Shown one piece after another: positions 1 through 8,914 of a stretch of DNA of 64,000 bases. This DNA comes from Larkinella punicea (lineage in GTDB: Bacteria; Bacteroidota; Bacteroidia; Cytophagales; Spirosomataceae). The notes below the pieces were generated by a model. That model saw only the letters and a program-made list of their open reading frames with translations, did no database searches and was not told where the DNA came from. Each line of letters opens with the position of its first letter. Positions within the stretch are counted from its first letter, which is position 1. A program made the position numbers and the translations under genes. Location: assembly GCF_003334855.1 (NCBI RefSeq), contig NZ_QOWE01000029.1, forward strand, positions 43,341-107,340, given 5' to 3'.

Positions 1-185
1 GCGGTTTGCTGGGCGGTTTGGTCGAAACCGGTTGGATACAGAACCCGAAAGTGGGGTGTTTGCAGTTGATACCAGTGCAGGCGGGGGGGATTTTGATCCA
101 GAACGGGAAGGGTCTGAGCCGCAGCCGACAGGGTTGTAAGCAGAAAAACCGGCAACCAATAGCGCATAATTTTGAAAGGGGCCAT
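1..185 (-). CDS. TolB/peptidase-MA-like secreted protein, N-terminal part only
   Basis: Only the first 61 codons lie in the window; the gene continues past the left edge. An ATG at 185 opens the frame, and a second ATG at 167 would start directly before the signal peptide (RYWLPVFLLTTLSAAAQ). After cleavage comes NPPRLHWYQLQTPHFRVLYP, which resembles the start of large Bacteroidota proteins that join a peptidase-MA-like metalloprotease domain to a TolB-type beta-propeller. That family match is from memory of the N-terminal motif only, so the function is tentative. It is transcribed divergently from the response regulator at 332, with a shared 146-base spacer. Confidence 0.6.
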   Translation of the reverse strand, partial: MAPFKIMRYWLPVFLLTTLSAAAQTLPVLDQNPPRLHWYQLQTPHFRVLYPTGFDQTAQQT

Positions 186-331
186 CAAAAAAAGTTGGAC
201 CGGTAAGGTACACAAAACCGCTAAACAATCGAACCGGGGCGAAATATGATTTACAAGTTGGCAATAAACCGGAAAACTACTACCTTCAATCTCTCATTTA
301 GGGCCATTGTCCGGCACCTGTTTATTTCTTT

Positions 332-772
332 ATGTTGCCCAACCGACCTTTTACCATATTAGTTGCCGAAGACGATGAAGAAGATCGGCTGTTGCTGGAT
401 GAAGCGTTTATGCAAAATGGGTTGTTCGACTGCGGACGGTTTGTGGAGGATGGGGATCAGGTCATCGACTATCTGATGAATTGCATTGGCGTGGAGGCCG
501 TCAACCCGCTTCCTTCGCTGGTGATTATGGACATCAATATGCCCCTCCGGAATGGATTGGAGACGCTTCAGGCCATTCGGGCCGACCACCAGTTAAAAAA
601 TATTCCGGTGCTGATTCTGACTTCGTCGCGGCAGGAGGTGGAAAAAGCCTACCGGTTGGGGGCCAATTCCTACCTCGTTAAACCCATCCAGTTTACGGAA
701 TTGATTCAGATGATCAGCGACGTTACGACGTATTGGCGGGATACCGTCAATCTGCCCTACAATGAATATTGA
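332..772 (+). CDS. Single-domain response regulator (CheY/Rcp1-like)
   Basis: A 146-residue receiver domain with no output domain. The acidic pocket is Asp14/Asp15, the predicted phospho-acceptor is Asp67 in VIMDINMP, the switch Thr is Thr97 and the conserved Lys is Lys117 in LVKP. The insertion after helix 1 and the overall length fit the Rcp1-type receivers that partner phytochrome or hybrid histidine kinases. No kinase gene is adjacent, so its partner is unknown. It would act in the cytoplasm by relaying phosphate or by protein contact, not by DNA binding. It converges on the glycosyltransferase-like gene, with only 12 bases between the stops. Confidence 0.9.
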   Translation: MLPNRPFTILVAEDDEEDRLLLDEAFMQNGLFDCGRFVEDGDQVIDYLMNCIGVEAVNPLPSLVIMDINMPLRNGLETLQAIRADHQLKNIPVLILTSSRQEVEKAYRLGANSYLVKPIQFTELIQMISDVTTYWRDTVNLPYNEY

Positions 773-784
773 TGCTTTCCGGCC

Positions 785-1786
785 TTATCGCACCATGTGA
801 TAGAGTACGGAAGCCCGAAAACGAATCTCCCTTAAGGCTTTGTTTCCCAGCAATCCTCCTCCCGTATAATACCGGTGGATAATGTTTTTGCTATTGCCCT
901 GAAAGTGGAGCGTATGGAGAATGATCTCTTTTTTCAACAACAGGTTGTAGGCAACAGGGTGTCCATTTTTGATCACGATTTTCTTGCGCCCCAGCCCAAA
1001 TTCGTATTCATCCAGATCGTAATTGGTTGCCATCGAAATGTTGTGATCGAAAGCCGACCCATTCAGACAAGCCGACAGATTACGGATGCGCGAATTTTCT
1101 TCCTCGTAAAAAACATACAAAGCCGTCATGTCCGAAATGCCGGCCCGGTCGTTTTTGATGATCTTCTCCGCCCGAATCTGATCCATGAACGTGATAAACC
1201 GGGGCAGGGTATACAGGTTACTCATCAGATCACAAAACTGGCTGATTCCCTCCCAGGTCCAGTACGACGAATGGCCCGATGCTGACCGAACCCACTGATA
1301 GTCAACGCCGATATTGAAAGCAGCCTGGTATTTTGTCAAACCGGCCTGGTTCACGTAGTGGGTAATATCCGAATAAATCATGACATCCGAATCGGCCACG
1401 AAAACCTGTTGATAGCCTTCGCGTCGCATCAGTTCTTTTACCAGATACCAGCGCACAAAACAGAACAGTTCGTAGTCGTAATGATTGGGAGACTGGTGTT
1501 GATACACACTTTTAAACCTGTCCGTTTCCGGATTTAACAAATCACTGACCTTGTGGTGAATCAAAAACGGGAACCGGTTATTGTCGTCATCACCCAGGAG
1601 GTGAATCGGACTGTCGGGATTGGAATGAGCGGCTTGCCGAAGGGTGTATTCCAGATAAAAACTGTAACGCTGATGAACGAAAATAATCGGAATGCCAGAT
1701 CGACCTCCTGACTTTTTGTTTTGTTCCTTGGTTGTACCGGGAACCGTTTCTTTCAAGTCGGCAGAGGAAGGAGACGTATTTATCAT
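785..1786 (-). CDS. Glycosyltransferase-like protein of unknown specificity
   Basis: A 333-residue soluble protein without signal peptide or membrane segments. From residue 31 (GIPIIFVHQR) it shows the start of a Rossmann-like nucleotide-sugar fold, and VFVADSDVMIYSD places a DxD-type metal and nucleotide site at Asp132-Asp134. The motif HLLGDDDNNRF at 62-72 recalls proteins that report or transfer sugars on a GT-A fold. I cannot name a substrate. It sits downstream of the aldehyde dehydrogenase on the same strand after a 73-base gap, so cotranscription is possible but not obvious. The first 30 residues are low-complexity and the true start could be internal. Confidence 0.6.
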   Translation of the reverse strand: MINTSPSSADLKETVPGTTKEQNKKSGGRSGIPIIFVHQRYSFYLEYTLRQAAHSNPDSPIHLLGDDDNNRFPFLIHHKVSDLLNPETDRFKSVYQHQSPNHYDYELFCFVRWYLVKELMRREGYQQVFVADSDVMIYSDITHYVNQAGLTKYQAAFNIGVDYQWVRSASGHSSYWTWEGISQFCDLMSNLYTLPRFITFMDQIRAEKIIKNDRAGISDMTALYVFYEEENSRIRNLSACLNGSAFDHNISMATNYDLDEYEFGLGRKKIVIKNGHPVAYNLLLKKEIILHTLHFQGNSKNIIHRYYTGGGLLGNKALREIRFRASVLYHMVR

Positions 1787-1859
1787 ACAGAGGCTGTTGA
1801 GTAAAAACTGATACTAATATAGCAATCTTATCAATTGACCCAATACGGATTCAATTCGT

Positions 1860-3290
1860 TTAAAAGTATTTTAAAATTATTTTGACCATTCGTTTAACCC
1901 TGTCTGAATAAGGAGGATAGAGATACTTCACTGTTCCAAACTGGCGCTTCACAACGCCCCGGGCATTGGAAAATTCCTGAAAACCATAAAACCCGTTCGA
2001 TTTTCCAATCCCACTTTGGTTGATGCCGCCCACCGGCAATTCAGCATGGGCAAAATGAATGATCGTGTCATTCAGGACCGTATTTCCGGCCGTCGTCCGG
2101 TTCAACCAGAACTGGCGGTTCGATTCTTTCCCGCTAAAAATATACAAAGCGAGCGGCTTGGGCCGGCCACCCAGAAAACGAACCACTTCTTCGCGGGTAT
2201 CGTACGGAATAACCGGCAAAAGAGGGCCGAAAATTTCTTCCTGCATCACGGCCATTTTCACCGTTACATTTTCGAGCAGAGTAGGCTCCATAAACCGCTC
2301 ACCGGCATCGGTTTGCCCACCGATCGACACGTTTGCTCCTTTCTGTACCGCATCGTCCAACAGGGATTTGAGCCGCTGGAAATGCCGGTCATTGATGATT
2401 CGGGCATAACTTTCCGAAGCCTGAATCCCCTTCCCCTCCGCATCGTACATGACCCGAATCGCTTCACGAATCTCCCGGATAAACCGGTCTTTTTCAGATC
2501 GCTGAATCAGGATGAAATCCGGAGCCACGCAGGTCTGTCCGTTGTTGATCCATTTTCCCCAGGCAATCTGCCGGGCTGCAGTCCGGATATCGGCGGTTTC
2601 GTCGATAATGCCGGGGGATTTACCGCCCAGTTCCAGGGTCACCGACGCCAGGGTTCGGGCCGCTGCCGTCATCACTATTTTCCCCACTTCCGTACTGCCC
2701 GTAAAGAAAATATGGTCGAAGGGTAATTCCAATAAGTATTGAGCCAACGTAGCGTCGCCCTCCAAAACCGCCACTTCTTCCGGCGGAAATAGCTCCTCCA
2801 CCAGCGTTCGAAGGAAGGCAGAAGCACCGGGAGAATGCTCCGACGGTTTGATAACCGCCGTATTTCCGGCGGCAATGGCCGAAATGAGTGGTTTCAGGGT
2901 CAGATAAATGGGGTAATTCCAGGGCGAAATGATCAGCGTTACGCCTTTGGGTTCATAGTGTATAAAGCTGGTCGTTCCCAACATACCCGGCGGAGTGGGA
3001 ACCGGCTGGGGTTTCATCCATCTTTTCAAATGACGAATGGCCACATTCAGTTCGTTGATTGTGCCATACACCTCGGTCAAATCGGTTTCGGTCGCCGGTT
3101 TTCGGAAATCGGCATAGAGTGCCTTTGCTAAAACCGCCCGGTTGGCCAGCAGATACGCTTGTATCTTTTTCAATTTAGCCACCCGTTCCCCGGCCGAGGA
3201 TTCTTTCAGAAAAACCGTCTGTCGGCGTTGGGCATCGAACAAATCCCGGAGCTGTGTCTTATTTTCGCGATTAAATGGCGGCAAAATCAT
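1860..3290 (-). CDS. Aldehyde dehydrogenase, class 3 type
   Basis: A 476-residue NAD(P)-dependent aldehyde dehydrogenase that oxidises aldehydes to carboxylates. Visible motifs are the oxyanion Asn125 in SPWNYP, the cofactor loop FFTGSTEVGK at 195-204, general base Glu220 in LELGGKSP, and nucleophile Cys254 in GQTCVAPD. The short N-terminus and the hydrophobic, basic C-terminus (VKRMVKIILKYF) match class 3 or fatty-aldehyde dehydrogenases, where the tail often contacts membrane. Length is normal and all catalytic residues are present. It is divergent from the XRE regulator at 3364, which is a plausible but unproven regulator. Substrate cannot be assigned from sequence. Confidence 0.92.
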   Translation of the reverse strand: MILPPFNRENKTQLRDLFDAQRRQTVFLKESSAGERVAKLKKIQAYLLANRAVLAKALYADFRKPATETDLTEVYGTINELNVAIRHLKRWMKPQPVPTPPGMLGTTSFIHYEPKGVTLIISPWNYPIYLTLKPLISAIAAGNTAVIKPSEHSPGASAFLRTLVEELFPPEEVAVLEGDATLAQYLLELPFDHIFFTGSTEVGKIVMTAAARTLASVTLELGGKSPGIIDETADIRTAARQIAWGKWINNGQTCVAPDFILIQRSEKDRFIREIREAIRVMYDAEGKGIQASESYARIINDRHFQRLKSLLDDAVQKGANVSIGGQTDAGERFMEPTLLENVTVKMAVMQEEIFGPLLPVIPYDTREEVVRFLGGRPKPLALYIFSGKESNRQFWLNRTTAGNTVLNDTIIHFAHAELPVGGINQSGIGKSNGFYGFQEFSNARGVVKRQFGTVKYLYPPYSDRVKRMVKIILKYF

Positions 3291-3363
3291 TGGATGATTA
3301 CGTTTTCATGAAAAAACCGGTAATAATACAGAAATACTAATATTTTTGTCAAAACACTGTCCG

Positions 3364-4464
3364 ATGAGTATTGTCAGCAACAACATTAAATACCTTCGCC
3401 GGCTCAATGGGTTGACTCAGGAACAGTTTGCCCGGCGGATTGGCATCAAACGATCGCTGTTGGGGGCTTACGAAGAAGCCCGGGCCAACCCTAATCTGGA
3501 CAATCTGATGTCGATTGCCCGCGCGTTCAGCACTACAGTCGACAATCTGTTGAAGAGTGACCTGCGGAAAATCCGTGAAACGCCCGATCTGGCGCTGCCG
3601 CTCGACCGGTCGCCGTCAGGTGCCCAGCCCTCCACCGGTTTTCCGGCTTCGCCCCTGCCGAAAGAGATTGCCGAAACTGAAAATACCGCGTCTGCTCCCC
3701 AGGCTCTCTCTTCCGTTCTTGAAAAATACTACCAGCAACCGGCCTCGAAGCCACCGGTAAACTTTCAGAAACCGGTCGATCATTACCCGCCTGCCCAGCC
3801 GCAAATCAAGCTGGTATCGCAACGGATTGTTCCCCGGCCGGTTTCGCGTCGCGAAGGATTCTCGCCTTATTCTTTGTCTGGTAATCCGCCTTCATCACAA
3901 CCTTTATCTTTCAATAATAGTTACGATACTACGCGAACGGTAACCAGTCCGCCCCCCGAACACCGCAGTTCGGCCGAGACGTATTCAACCAGTACAATTG
4001 CTTACGTCCGAAAGCGTCAGTTCAGCGATTATATGCAGCGGTACCAGCAACCTGATTTTTTGAATCGGTTGGCGATTTTACAATTACCTTTGCTCCCGCC
4101 CGACACTTACCGGGCTTTTGAAGCGGGGGAAGAGTTTGCTTTTCCGGGCGCGGTGCTGATTGGCAAATACATCCGGAACTGGTATGATATTGCCGACAGC
4201 AAGCTGCATGTCCTGCTGATTCAGAACCAGGGCATCCTGTGCCGCCGGGTTTTTAATCAGGTCAAACTGAAAGGGACTTTGCTGTTGTCTTCCGATCAGC
4301 CTTCGATCAACAGCCGGGAAGTTTCCATTCGTGAAGTGATCGAAGTGTGGGAGGTTTCTGCTTTTATCAGTCAGCAAATGCCCGAAGCCAGCCCGTCTCT
4401 GGATGGCATTCGAACCCTGGTTGAAGACCTGCAGTATGAGCTGGATCGCCTTCAGAAAAAATAG
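3364..4464 (+). CDS. XRE-family helix-turn-helix regulator with Pro-rich linker
   Basis: A 366-residue protein. Residues about 1-65 are a Cro/C1-type helix-turn-helix (NIKYLRRLNGLTQEQFARRI, then SLLGAYEEARANP). From about 80 to 220 there is a long Pro/Ser-rich, probably disordered linker. The C-terminal part (about 225-366) is folded, with PDTYRAFEAGEEFAFPGAVL and a final amphipathic helix. The C-terminal domain recalls peptidase-S24-like effector halves in placement, but no Ser-Lys pair is obvious. I chose ATG 3364 over the upstream TTG at 3346 because the helix-turn-helix begins right after it. It diverges from the aldehyde dehydrogenase. The ligand and targets are unknown. Confidence 0.8.
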   Translation: MSIVSNNIKYLRRLNGLTQEQFARRIGIKRSLLGAYEEARANPNLDNLMSIARAFSTTVDNLLKSDLRKIRETPDLALPLDRSPSGAQPSTGFPASPLPKEIAETENTASAPQALSSVLEKYYQQPASKPPVNFQKPVDHYPPAQPQIKLVSQRIVPRPVSRREGFSPYSLSGNPPSSQPLSFNNSYDTTRTVTSPPPEHRSSAETYSTSTIAYVRKRQFSDYMQRYQQPDFLNRLAILQLPLLPPDTYRAFEAGEEFAFPGAVLIGKYIRNWYDIADSKLHVLLIQNQGILCRRVFNQVKLKGTLLLSSDQPSINSREVSIREVIEVWEVSAFISQQMPEASPSLDGIRTLVEDLQYELDRLQKK

Positions 4465-4535
4465 TGTATAGAGTCATCATCCGAATTTACAGTTCGCTTA
4501 CGAAAGTATATTGACAACGTTACCGACTTACTAGT

Positions 4536-6239
4536 GTGAACACTTTGTTACTCAACCAGCCAAAGACAAAAAGCCCTGTTTTCATCCATATTTTAAATTG
4601 GATATCGGGTTTGGTAAGTGTCGGCGCTGTTGTTTTTTTTGTCTATTACGTCGCCATTTATTCCGTCAACTTCCCCTTCCAGGATGACAACACCTTTCTT
4701 CAGTTAATTACTGAAATTAGAAAAGGATTAAGCTGGCCAGAAACGATTTCTACTTTTTTTCGGGCGGATAACGATCACCGTATTTTCGTACCCCGGTTTG
4801 TTTCCTACATCGATTATCTGATTAACGGCCATTTGAATTTCCGAAGTTATATTTTTATTGCTGCAATTAATTTAATTTTTGTGGCGGGTTATATCTATGG
4901 ATTATTTCGGCAGTTAAAACTTCCTCTGGCGTATTTTCTTCCCATTCCGTTATTGATTTTTCAGCCGCAATACCATGAAGTTACGATCTGGGCATTAACC
5001 GGACTGCAGCACATCACCCTGCTCCTCCTCCTGTGCGCCTGCCTGATCCTGCTCCAGGAGCCGTCACCAGTTCGGGTCGCGACGGCCGTTTTTCTGGCCC
5101 TTTTGGCCACCTACACGCACGGAAATGGCATCCTGGTGTTTGCAACCGGTTTTTTTATTCTGCTGATTAACCGGCATTACGTTGTTTTGTTGCCCTGGAT
5201 GCTGGCCATGATGATCGCTTTAGCCGGTTATCTGGCGGGCTACACGCCCGGCAGTGGGGTCAAAAGCAGCATCGACTGGCCGCTCATTCCGGCGGCTTTT
5301 GTAGCGAAAATTGGCGCAACCCTGTCGACCTGGCCTTCATTATCCATCGGTGCCCCAATCATCTGGGGGACCTTGATCTGCATTGTGGTCATTCCTTCCA
5401 TGCTAATGGCAGTTTATCAAAGCCTTCGGAAAAATTCAACCCAACCGGCGGTTGCCCACACGATATTTGCGTTTTTTTGTTTTATATTTTTAACGACGGG
5501 ATTGATTACGATTTATCGGGCTTCCTCCGAAATCGTTCTGGAAAACCGCTTTAAAATTTATGCGGCTTTCAGCTCCGTTTTCTTTTATTTATTTTTACTC
5601 ATCACCTATCCTAAACTGCGCCGGGGAACTTATGTCTTCTTTGTCGTTTTTGCGACACTTTTTTATTTAAGTTCCTACTCTCTCTACACGCCTGAAGTCG
5701 TTAACAAATATACCCGCTACGTTGCCGACACGTATAACTGGCGAAAAAACCAAACGGAGTTATGCAATTTCAGTTCCATCGAAAGCAGCATTGAGTTTCT
5801 GGTTCCGGCCTATCAGCAGGGCTACTGGCAGGTGCCTGAACGATTCGCGGATTTTGACGAACGGCTGAAGGCTACCATCCGGCAGAATCGTTTCAAACCG
5901 CTGGTTTTCCAGACCAAGCACTATCTCCACGAAGGAAACGGCCCTCCACAATTGCTGATTGAAACCCCCGAATTTCCGCTCCGCCGTAGGCAGTTGCGCG
6001 ATGAATTGTTTGTGGTGCTGCACGATGAAACCACCCAGCGTACCTATCTGACCGGAACGCTGCCCAAAATGGCAGGCTGGCGTCGGTTGCTCACTGAGGG
6101 GGTTTATTTTGGAAACGGTTTTTCAACTACGGTGCCTTTAAAAGCCACCCAACCGGGGCAATACCGCCTGGGGTGTTTGCTGAAAGAAGCCGGCGGAAAA
6201 TCGGAGCTGATCATGACACAGCAAACCGTGACGCTGTAA
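4536..6239 (+). CDS. Polytopic membrane protein, possibly GT-C-type glycosyltransferase
   Basis: A 567-residue protein starting at GTG 4536. It has roughly ten hydrophobic segments between residues 15 and 390, followed by a soluble C-terminal domain of about 170 residues. After the first membrane segment comes NFPFQDDNTF, and later FFRADNDHRIFVPRF; acidic residues in the first extracytoplasmic loop are typical of GT-C glycosyltransferases, which use polyprenyl-linked sugars. The family is not certain and a lipid or polysaccharide export role is an alternative. It lies 71 bases downstream of the XRE gene and converges on the gene at 6249 with a 9-base gap. Confidence 0.6.
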   Translation: MNTLLLNQPKTKSPVFIHILNWISGLVSVGAVVFFVYYVAIYSVNFPFQDDNTFLQLITEIRKGLSWPETISTFFRADNDHRIFVPRFVSYIDYLINGHLNFRSYIFIAAINLIFVAGYIYGLFRQLKLPLAYFLPIPLLIFQPQYHEVTIWALTGLQHITLLLLLCACLILLQEPSPVRVATAVFLALLATYTHGNGILVFATGFFILLINRHYVVLLPWMLAMMIALAGYLAGYTPGSGVKSSIDWPLIPAAFVAKIGATLSTWPSLSIGAPIIWGTLICIVVIPSMLMAVYQSLRKNSTQPAVAHTIFAFFCFIFLTTGLITIYRASSEIVLENRFKIYAAFSSVFFYLFLLITYPKLRRGTYVFFVVFATLFYLSSYSLYTPEVVNKYTRYVADTYNWRKNQTELCNFSSIESSIEFLVPAYQQGYWQVPERFADFDERLKATIRQNRFKPLVFQTKHYLHEGNGPPQLLIETPEFPLRRRQLRDELFVVLHDETTQRTYLTGTLPKMAGWRRLLTEGVYFGNGFSTTVPLKATQPGQYRLGCLLKEAGGKSELIMTQQTVTL

Positions 6240-6248
6240 ACCAGCCGT

Positions 6249-7028
6249 TTACGATTGAATGAGCCGAACCAAAACTTTCCGAAGTTTGCTCACGGCTCCT
6301 TCATCACCGATGATGGCCGTGCCGGTTTCGTACCATTCCGGCGTTCCCAGGTTCAGATACCGGCCGGGTTTGCGCGGAACATCGAGCAGAGCTTCTTCGC
6401 TGTTGTAATCCACAGCGAAAAAAACTTCCATCAGGGCCTTCAATTCTTTCCACGGCAGGGTTTTGGCTTGGGGTTGGTTCGCACGCCGGGTTTCCAGACG
6501 CACCTCCCGTCCGGCAAACGATGCGGTCAGGTGCGCTTCTGTCCGGTTGCCCGACTCGATTTCCAGGTAGGTTGCTTCAAACGGTTTTTCTTTCCCCGAA
6601 ACTTCGTATACGGCCTGAATCAATTCCTGGCTCAAAAACTGCCATTCGGAGCGCTGAGAAGGCGTTCCGGACTGGCTGCCCTGCGCGTACGTTTCAATCG
6701 TCACCAAAAAATAATCCTGATTGTCACTTAGTTTTTCTTCATTAAAAGTCTTGAGCTGGGTTTTTCGGGCCAGATCGCTAACGGTTTGCTCCCAAATGGC
6801 CGGCAGGTGTCCCGCCCATTGGTAGTCATCGTTCATGGAAAAGCCTTCTCCGGTAATTTCTTCTTCGTCCAGTTCTTCCCGATCGGTATAGGTCATCGTC
6901 AGGTTGATCGACAGACGGCCGTCATTGGTCGGATGGAGTTGAAGGGTAAAAAAGTGGGCGTACGGTGGTGGAACTACCAGAGCGGTTTGGTACCGGATTT
7001 CGATCATTTTGAAGCGCTGCTCAATCAT
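6249..7028 (-). CDS. Conserved hypothetical protein
   Basis: A 259-residue soluble protein with no signal peptide, membrane segment or motif that I recognise. It begins with a beta-rich stretch (IEIRYQTALVVPPPYAHFFTLQL) and has an acidic segment DREELDEEEITGEGF near residue 50. It lies 44 bases downstream of menE on the same strand and could be cotranscribed with it, but nothing in the sequence ties it to menaquinone synthesis. An internal ATG at 7007 is an alternative start just before the conserved-looking strand. Function unknown. Confidence 0.6.
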   Translation of the reverse strand: MIEQRFKMIEIRYQTALVVPPPYAHFFTLQLHPTNDGRLSINLTMTYTDREELDEEEITGEGFSMNDDYQWAGHLPAIWEQTVSDLARKTQLKTFNEEKLSDNQDYFLVTIETYAQGSQSGTPSQRSEWQFLSQELIQAVYEVSGKEKPFEATYLEIESGNRTEAHLTASFAGREVRLETRRANQPQAKTLPWKELKALMEVFFAVDYNSEEALLDVPRKPGRYLNLGTPEWYETGTAIIGDEGAVSKLRKVLVRLIQS

Positions 7029-7072
7029 GTTGCAAGAATAGGGATTAAAGACCGGAGAAAAAAGACGCCCGG

Positions 7073-8125
7073 CTATGGGTGAGCCGAAACAATCGCTTTT
7101 CGGTCGATCTTCCCGGTGGGTGTTTCGAAAAAAAACGGCACCCGTACGGTTTTTCGGGGCACAGCATACGGCCCGATGGCATGCTTCACGACCTTTTCAA
7201 TGGCGTCCAGGCAACTTTCCGGCCATTCGGTTCCTTCCAGAAACAAAACAACCTGCTGCCCCAACCGCTCGTCCGGCACACCCGCGACGAAAAACCGGGC
7301 CGAAATGCTCTCCTTCGCCAGTAGTTCGGCAATCACGTCCTCCACCCTTTCCGGCTGAATTTTCACCCCCCCGCTGTTGATGATCGAGTCGGCACGGCCT
7401 AAAAGGCGAAAATGAAAAGAATCAATCAGGTCGACCACATCGTTGGTTTGAATCGTTGCAAAGTCAGAAGCTGCGGCTGTGATAAATAGACAATTTCGCG
7501 CATCGACCCCGATTTCAACGCCTTTCAATGCCTGAAATACCTCCGTTCGACCCGGCCCGTTGATGCGCCGGATGGCAATGTGGGAAACGGTTTCGGTCAT
7601 GCCGTAGGTGCTGAAAACCGGGGCCGATACGGTTTGCAACCGTTCAGCCAGTGTTCGATCCACGGCGGCTCCCCCCACCAGAATTGCCTTCATGCGATTC
7701 AGAATGGGCAACGAATGACCGGGATGGTCGAGCATCGTGTGCATCTGCAAAGGCACGAAAGCCGCAAAATCAAACGGTTCGGTTTCCGGATTGAGGGTTC
7801 GCAACGGATTGGACGACGGTTCTACGACGGTCATCACCAACCCGAGTTCAAGCCCCCGAACCAGCATCATGACCCCGGCAATGTAGTCCACATTCAGGCA
7901 GACCAGCGTGTGATCGCCCGGCGCCAGGCCGAACGTGTGGCCCGTCAGAACCGCACTGGCCCTCATCTGGCGTCGACTCAGGTTGATCGGTTTCGGCGTT
8001 CCGGTCGATCCGGAAGTATGGAGCGTGAACATCGACTGGCCGGAAAGCCATTGCCGGCAAAACGCGATGGCCTTTGCTTCGTATTCCGTTTGGGGTATCG
8101 GTAAATTACCGGGTGCTATTCGCAT
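7073..8125 (-). CDS. menE: o-Succinylbenzoate-CoA ligase-like AMP-forming enzyme
   Basis: A 350-residue ANL-superfamily adenylating enzyme that would activate o-succinylbenzoate with ATP and CoA in menaquinone synthesis. Motifs: phosphate loop LHTSGSTGTPKP at 35-46, STYGMTETVSH, GRADSIINSGGVKIQPERVE for the hinge, and PTGKIDRKA with the adenylation Lys near residue 339. It is about 100 residues shorter at the N-terminus than E. coli MenE, as usual for Bacteroidota. menB lies 0.8 kb away on the other strand, which supports the assignment over a generic acyl-CoA ligase. The next gene on this strand is a hypothetical 44 bases downstream. Confidence 0.85.
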   Translation of the reverse strand: MRIAPGNLPIPQTEYEAKAIAFCRQWLSGQSMFTLHTSGSTGTPKPINLSRRQMRASAVLTGHTFGLAPGDHTLVCLNVDYIAGVMMLVRGLELGLVMTVVEPSSNPLRTLNPETEPFDFAAFVPLQMHTMLDHPGHSLPILNRMKAILVGGAAVDRTLAERLQTVSAPVFSTYGMTETVSHIAIRRINGPGRTEVFQALKGVEIGVDARNCLFITAAASDFATIQTNDVVDLIDSFHFRLLGRADSIINSGGVKIQPERVEDVIAELLAKESISARFFVAGVPDERLGQQVVLFLEGTEWPESCLDAIEKVVKHAIGPYAVPRKTVRVPFFFETPTGKIDRKAIVSAHP

Positions 8126-8299
8126 GGGGAGTACGGTATGAATCGTAAAAATAAGCTACTTTTGCCCCGATTTTTGTTCCTGACAAAACTCTGAAGGCCC
8201 ACATCGGTTTTCAAGTTTATCGTTTCTGGTTTATCGTTGCCGATCGTGGTACACTTTTCGGAACATTAAACCGTAAACTTAAAACTGACCCACTTTACT

Positions 8300-8758
8300 A
8301 TGGCGAACGAAGCGTTTGTAAATCCGATTTCAGTCGATAAAGTTACGGATAAACCCGGTTTGCTCGAATATGCCCACTCGGTTGGTGGCGCCTTGATCAA
8401 GCCGGAGGACAAGGGAAAAATGAAAGGCCGGGCGGTGACGGCCATGCGTGAACAAACGGATTTGCAACTCTCGCAGTTGTACCGGCAGATGCAGTTGCTG
8501 GCCGAACAGGCCACCGCCATCCGCAACCGCGTGGAAGTGTCGGAACGGATTTACGGTGCCCAAATGGGTTTCGAACCCATTGTCGGACACACGTATTATT
8601 TCTATGAGAAAAAAGACGGAACCGATGTGTTGTCCATGATCGCACCGAATGAGTGGGGACGGACGTATCCGTTTCGCCGGTGTGTTGCCACGGTTCGCAT
8701 GATGGCCGACCACACCTGGGACGTCGTTTACCATGAAACTGAGTTTACAGAAGAATAA
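8300..8758 (+). CDS. DUF2452 protein
   Basis: A 152-residue soluble protein with the DUF2452 pattern: a central helix rich in Gln, Arg and Glu (TDLQLSQLYRQMQLLAEQA) followed by GFEPIVGHTYYFYEKKDG and a C-terminal beta segment ending in WDVVYHETEF. No enzymatic motif is visible and the family has no established function known to me. The gene sits between menE (divergent) and menB (same strand, 156 bases away). The spacer to menB is occupied by a repeat, so cotranscription with menB is uncertain. Confidence 0.8.
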   Translation: MANEAFVNPISVDKVTDKPGLLEYAHSVGGALIKPEDKGKMKGRAVTAMREQTDLQLSQLYRQMQLLAEQATAIRNRVEVSERIYGAQMGFEPIVGHTYYFYEKKDGTDVLSMIAPNEWGRTYPFRRCVATVRMMADHTWDVVYHETEFTEE

Positions 8759-8768
8759 ATTAGATGGC

Positions 8769-8905
8769 TAATTATGGTTTGATGGTTAAATGGTTTTGAT
8801 GGTTAATTAGCTAGTTAGCTGTCATTCAAACTTTTAACCATCAAACCATAATTAACCATCAAACCATAGTTAACCATTTTAACCATAGTTAACCATCACA
8901 AACTT
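8769..8905. repeat. AACCAT-rich inverted and direct repeats upstream of menB
   Basis: Arms 8769-8790 and 8833-8854 are perfectly complementary over 22 bases. Within 8833-8896 the word TTAACCAT or a close variant recurs six times in direct orientation. The core ATGGTTTGATGGTTAAA at 8774-8790 recurs at 49342-49358. This fills the spacer between the DUF2452 gene and menB. Confidence 0.85.
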
Positions 8906-8914
8906 TAACATTCA

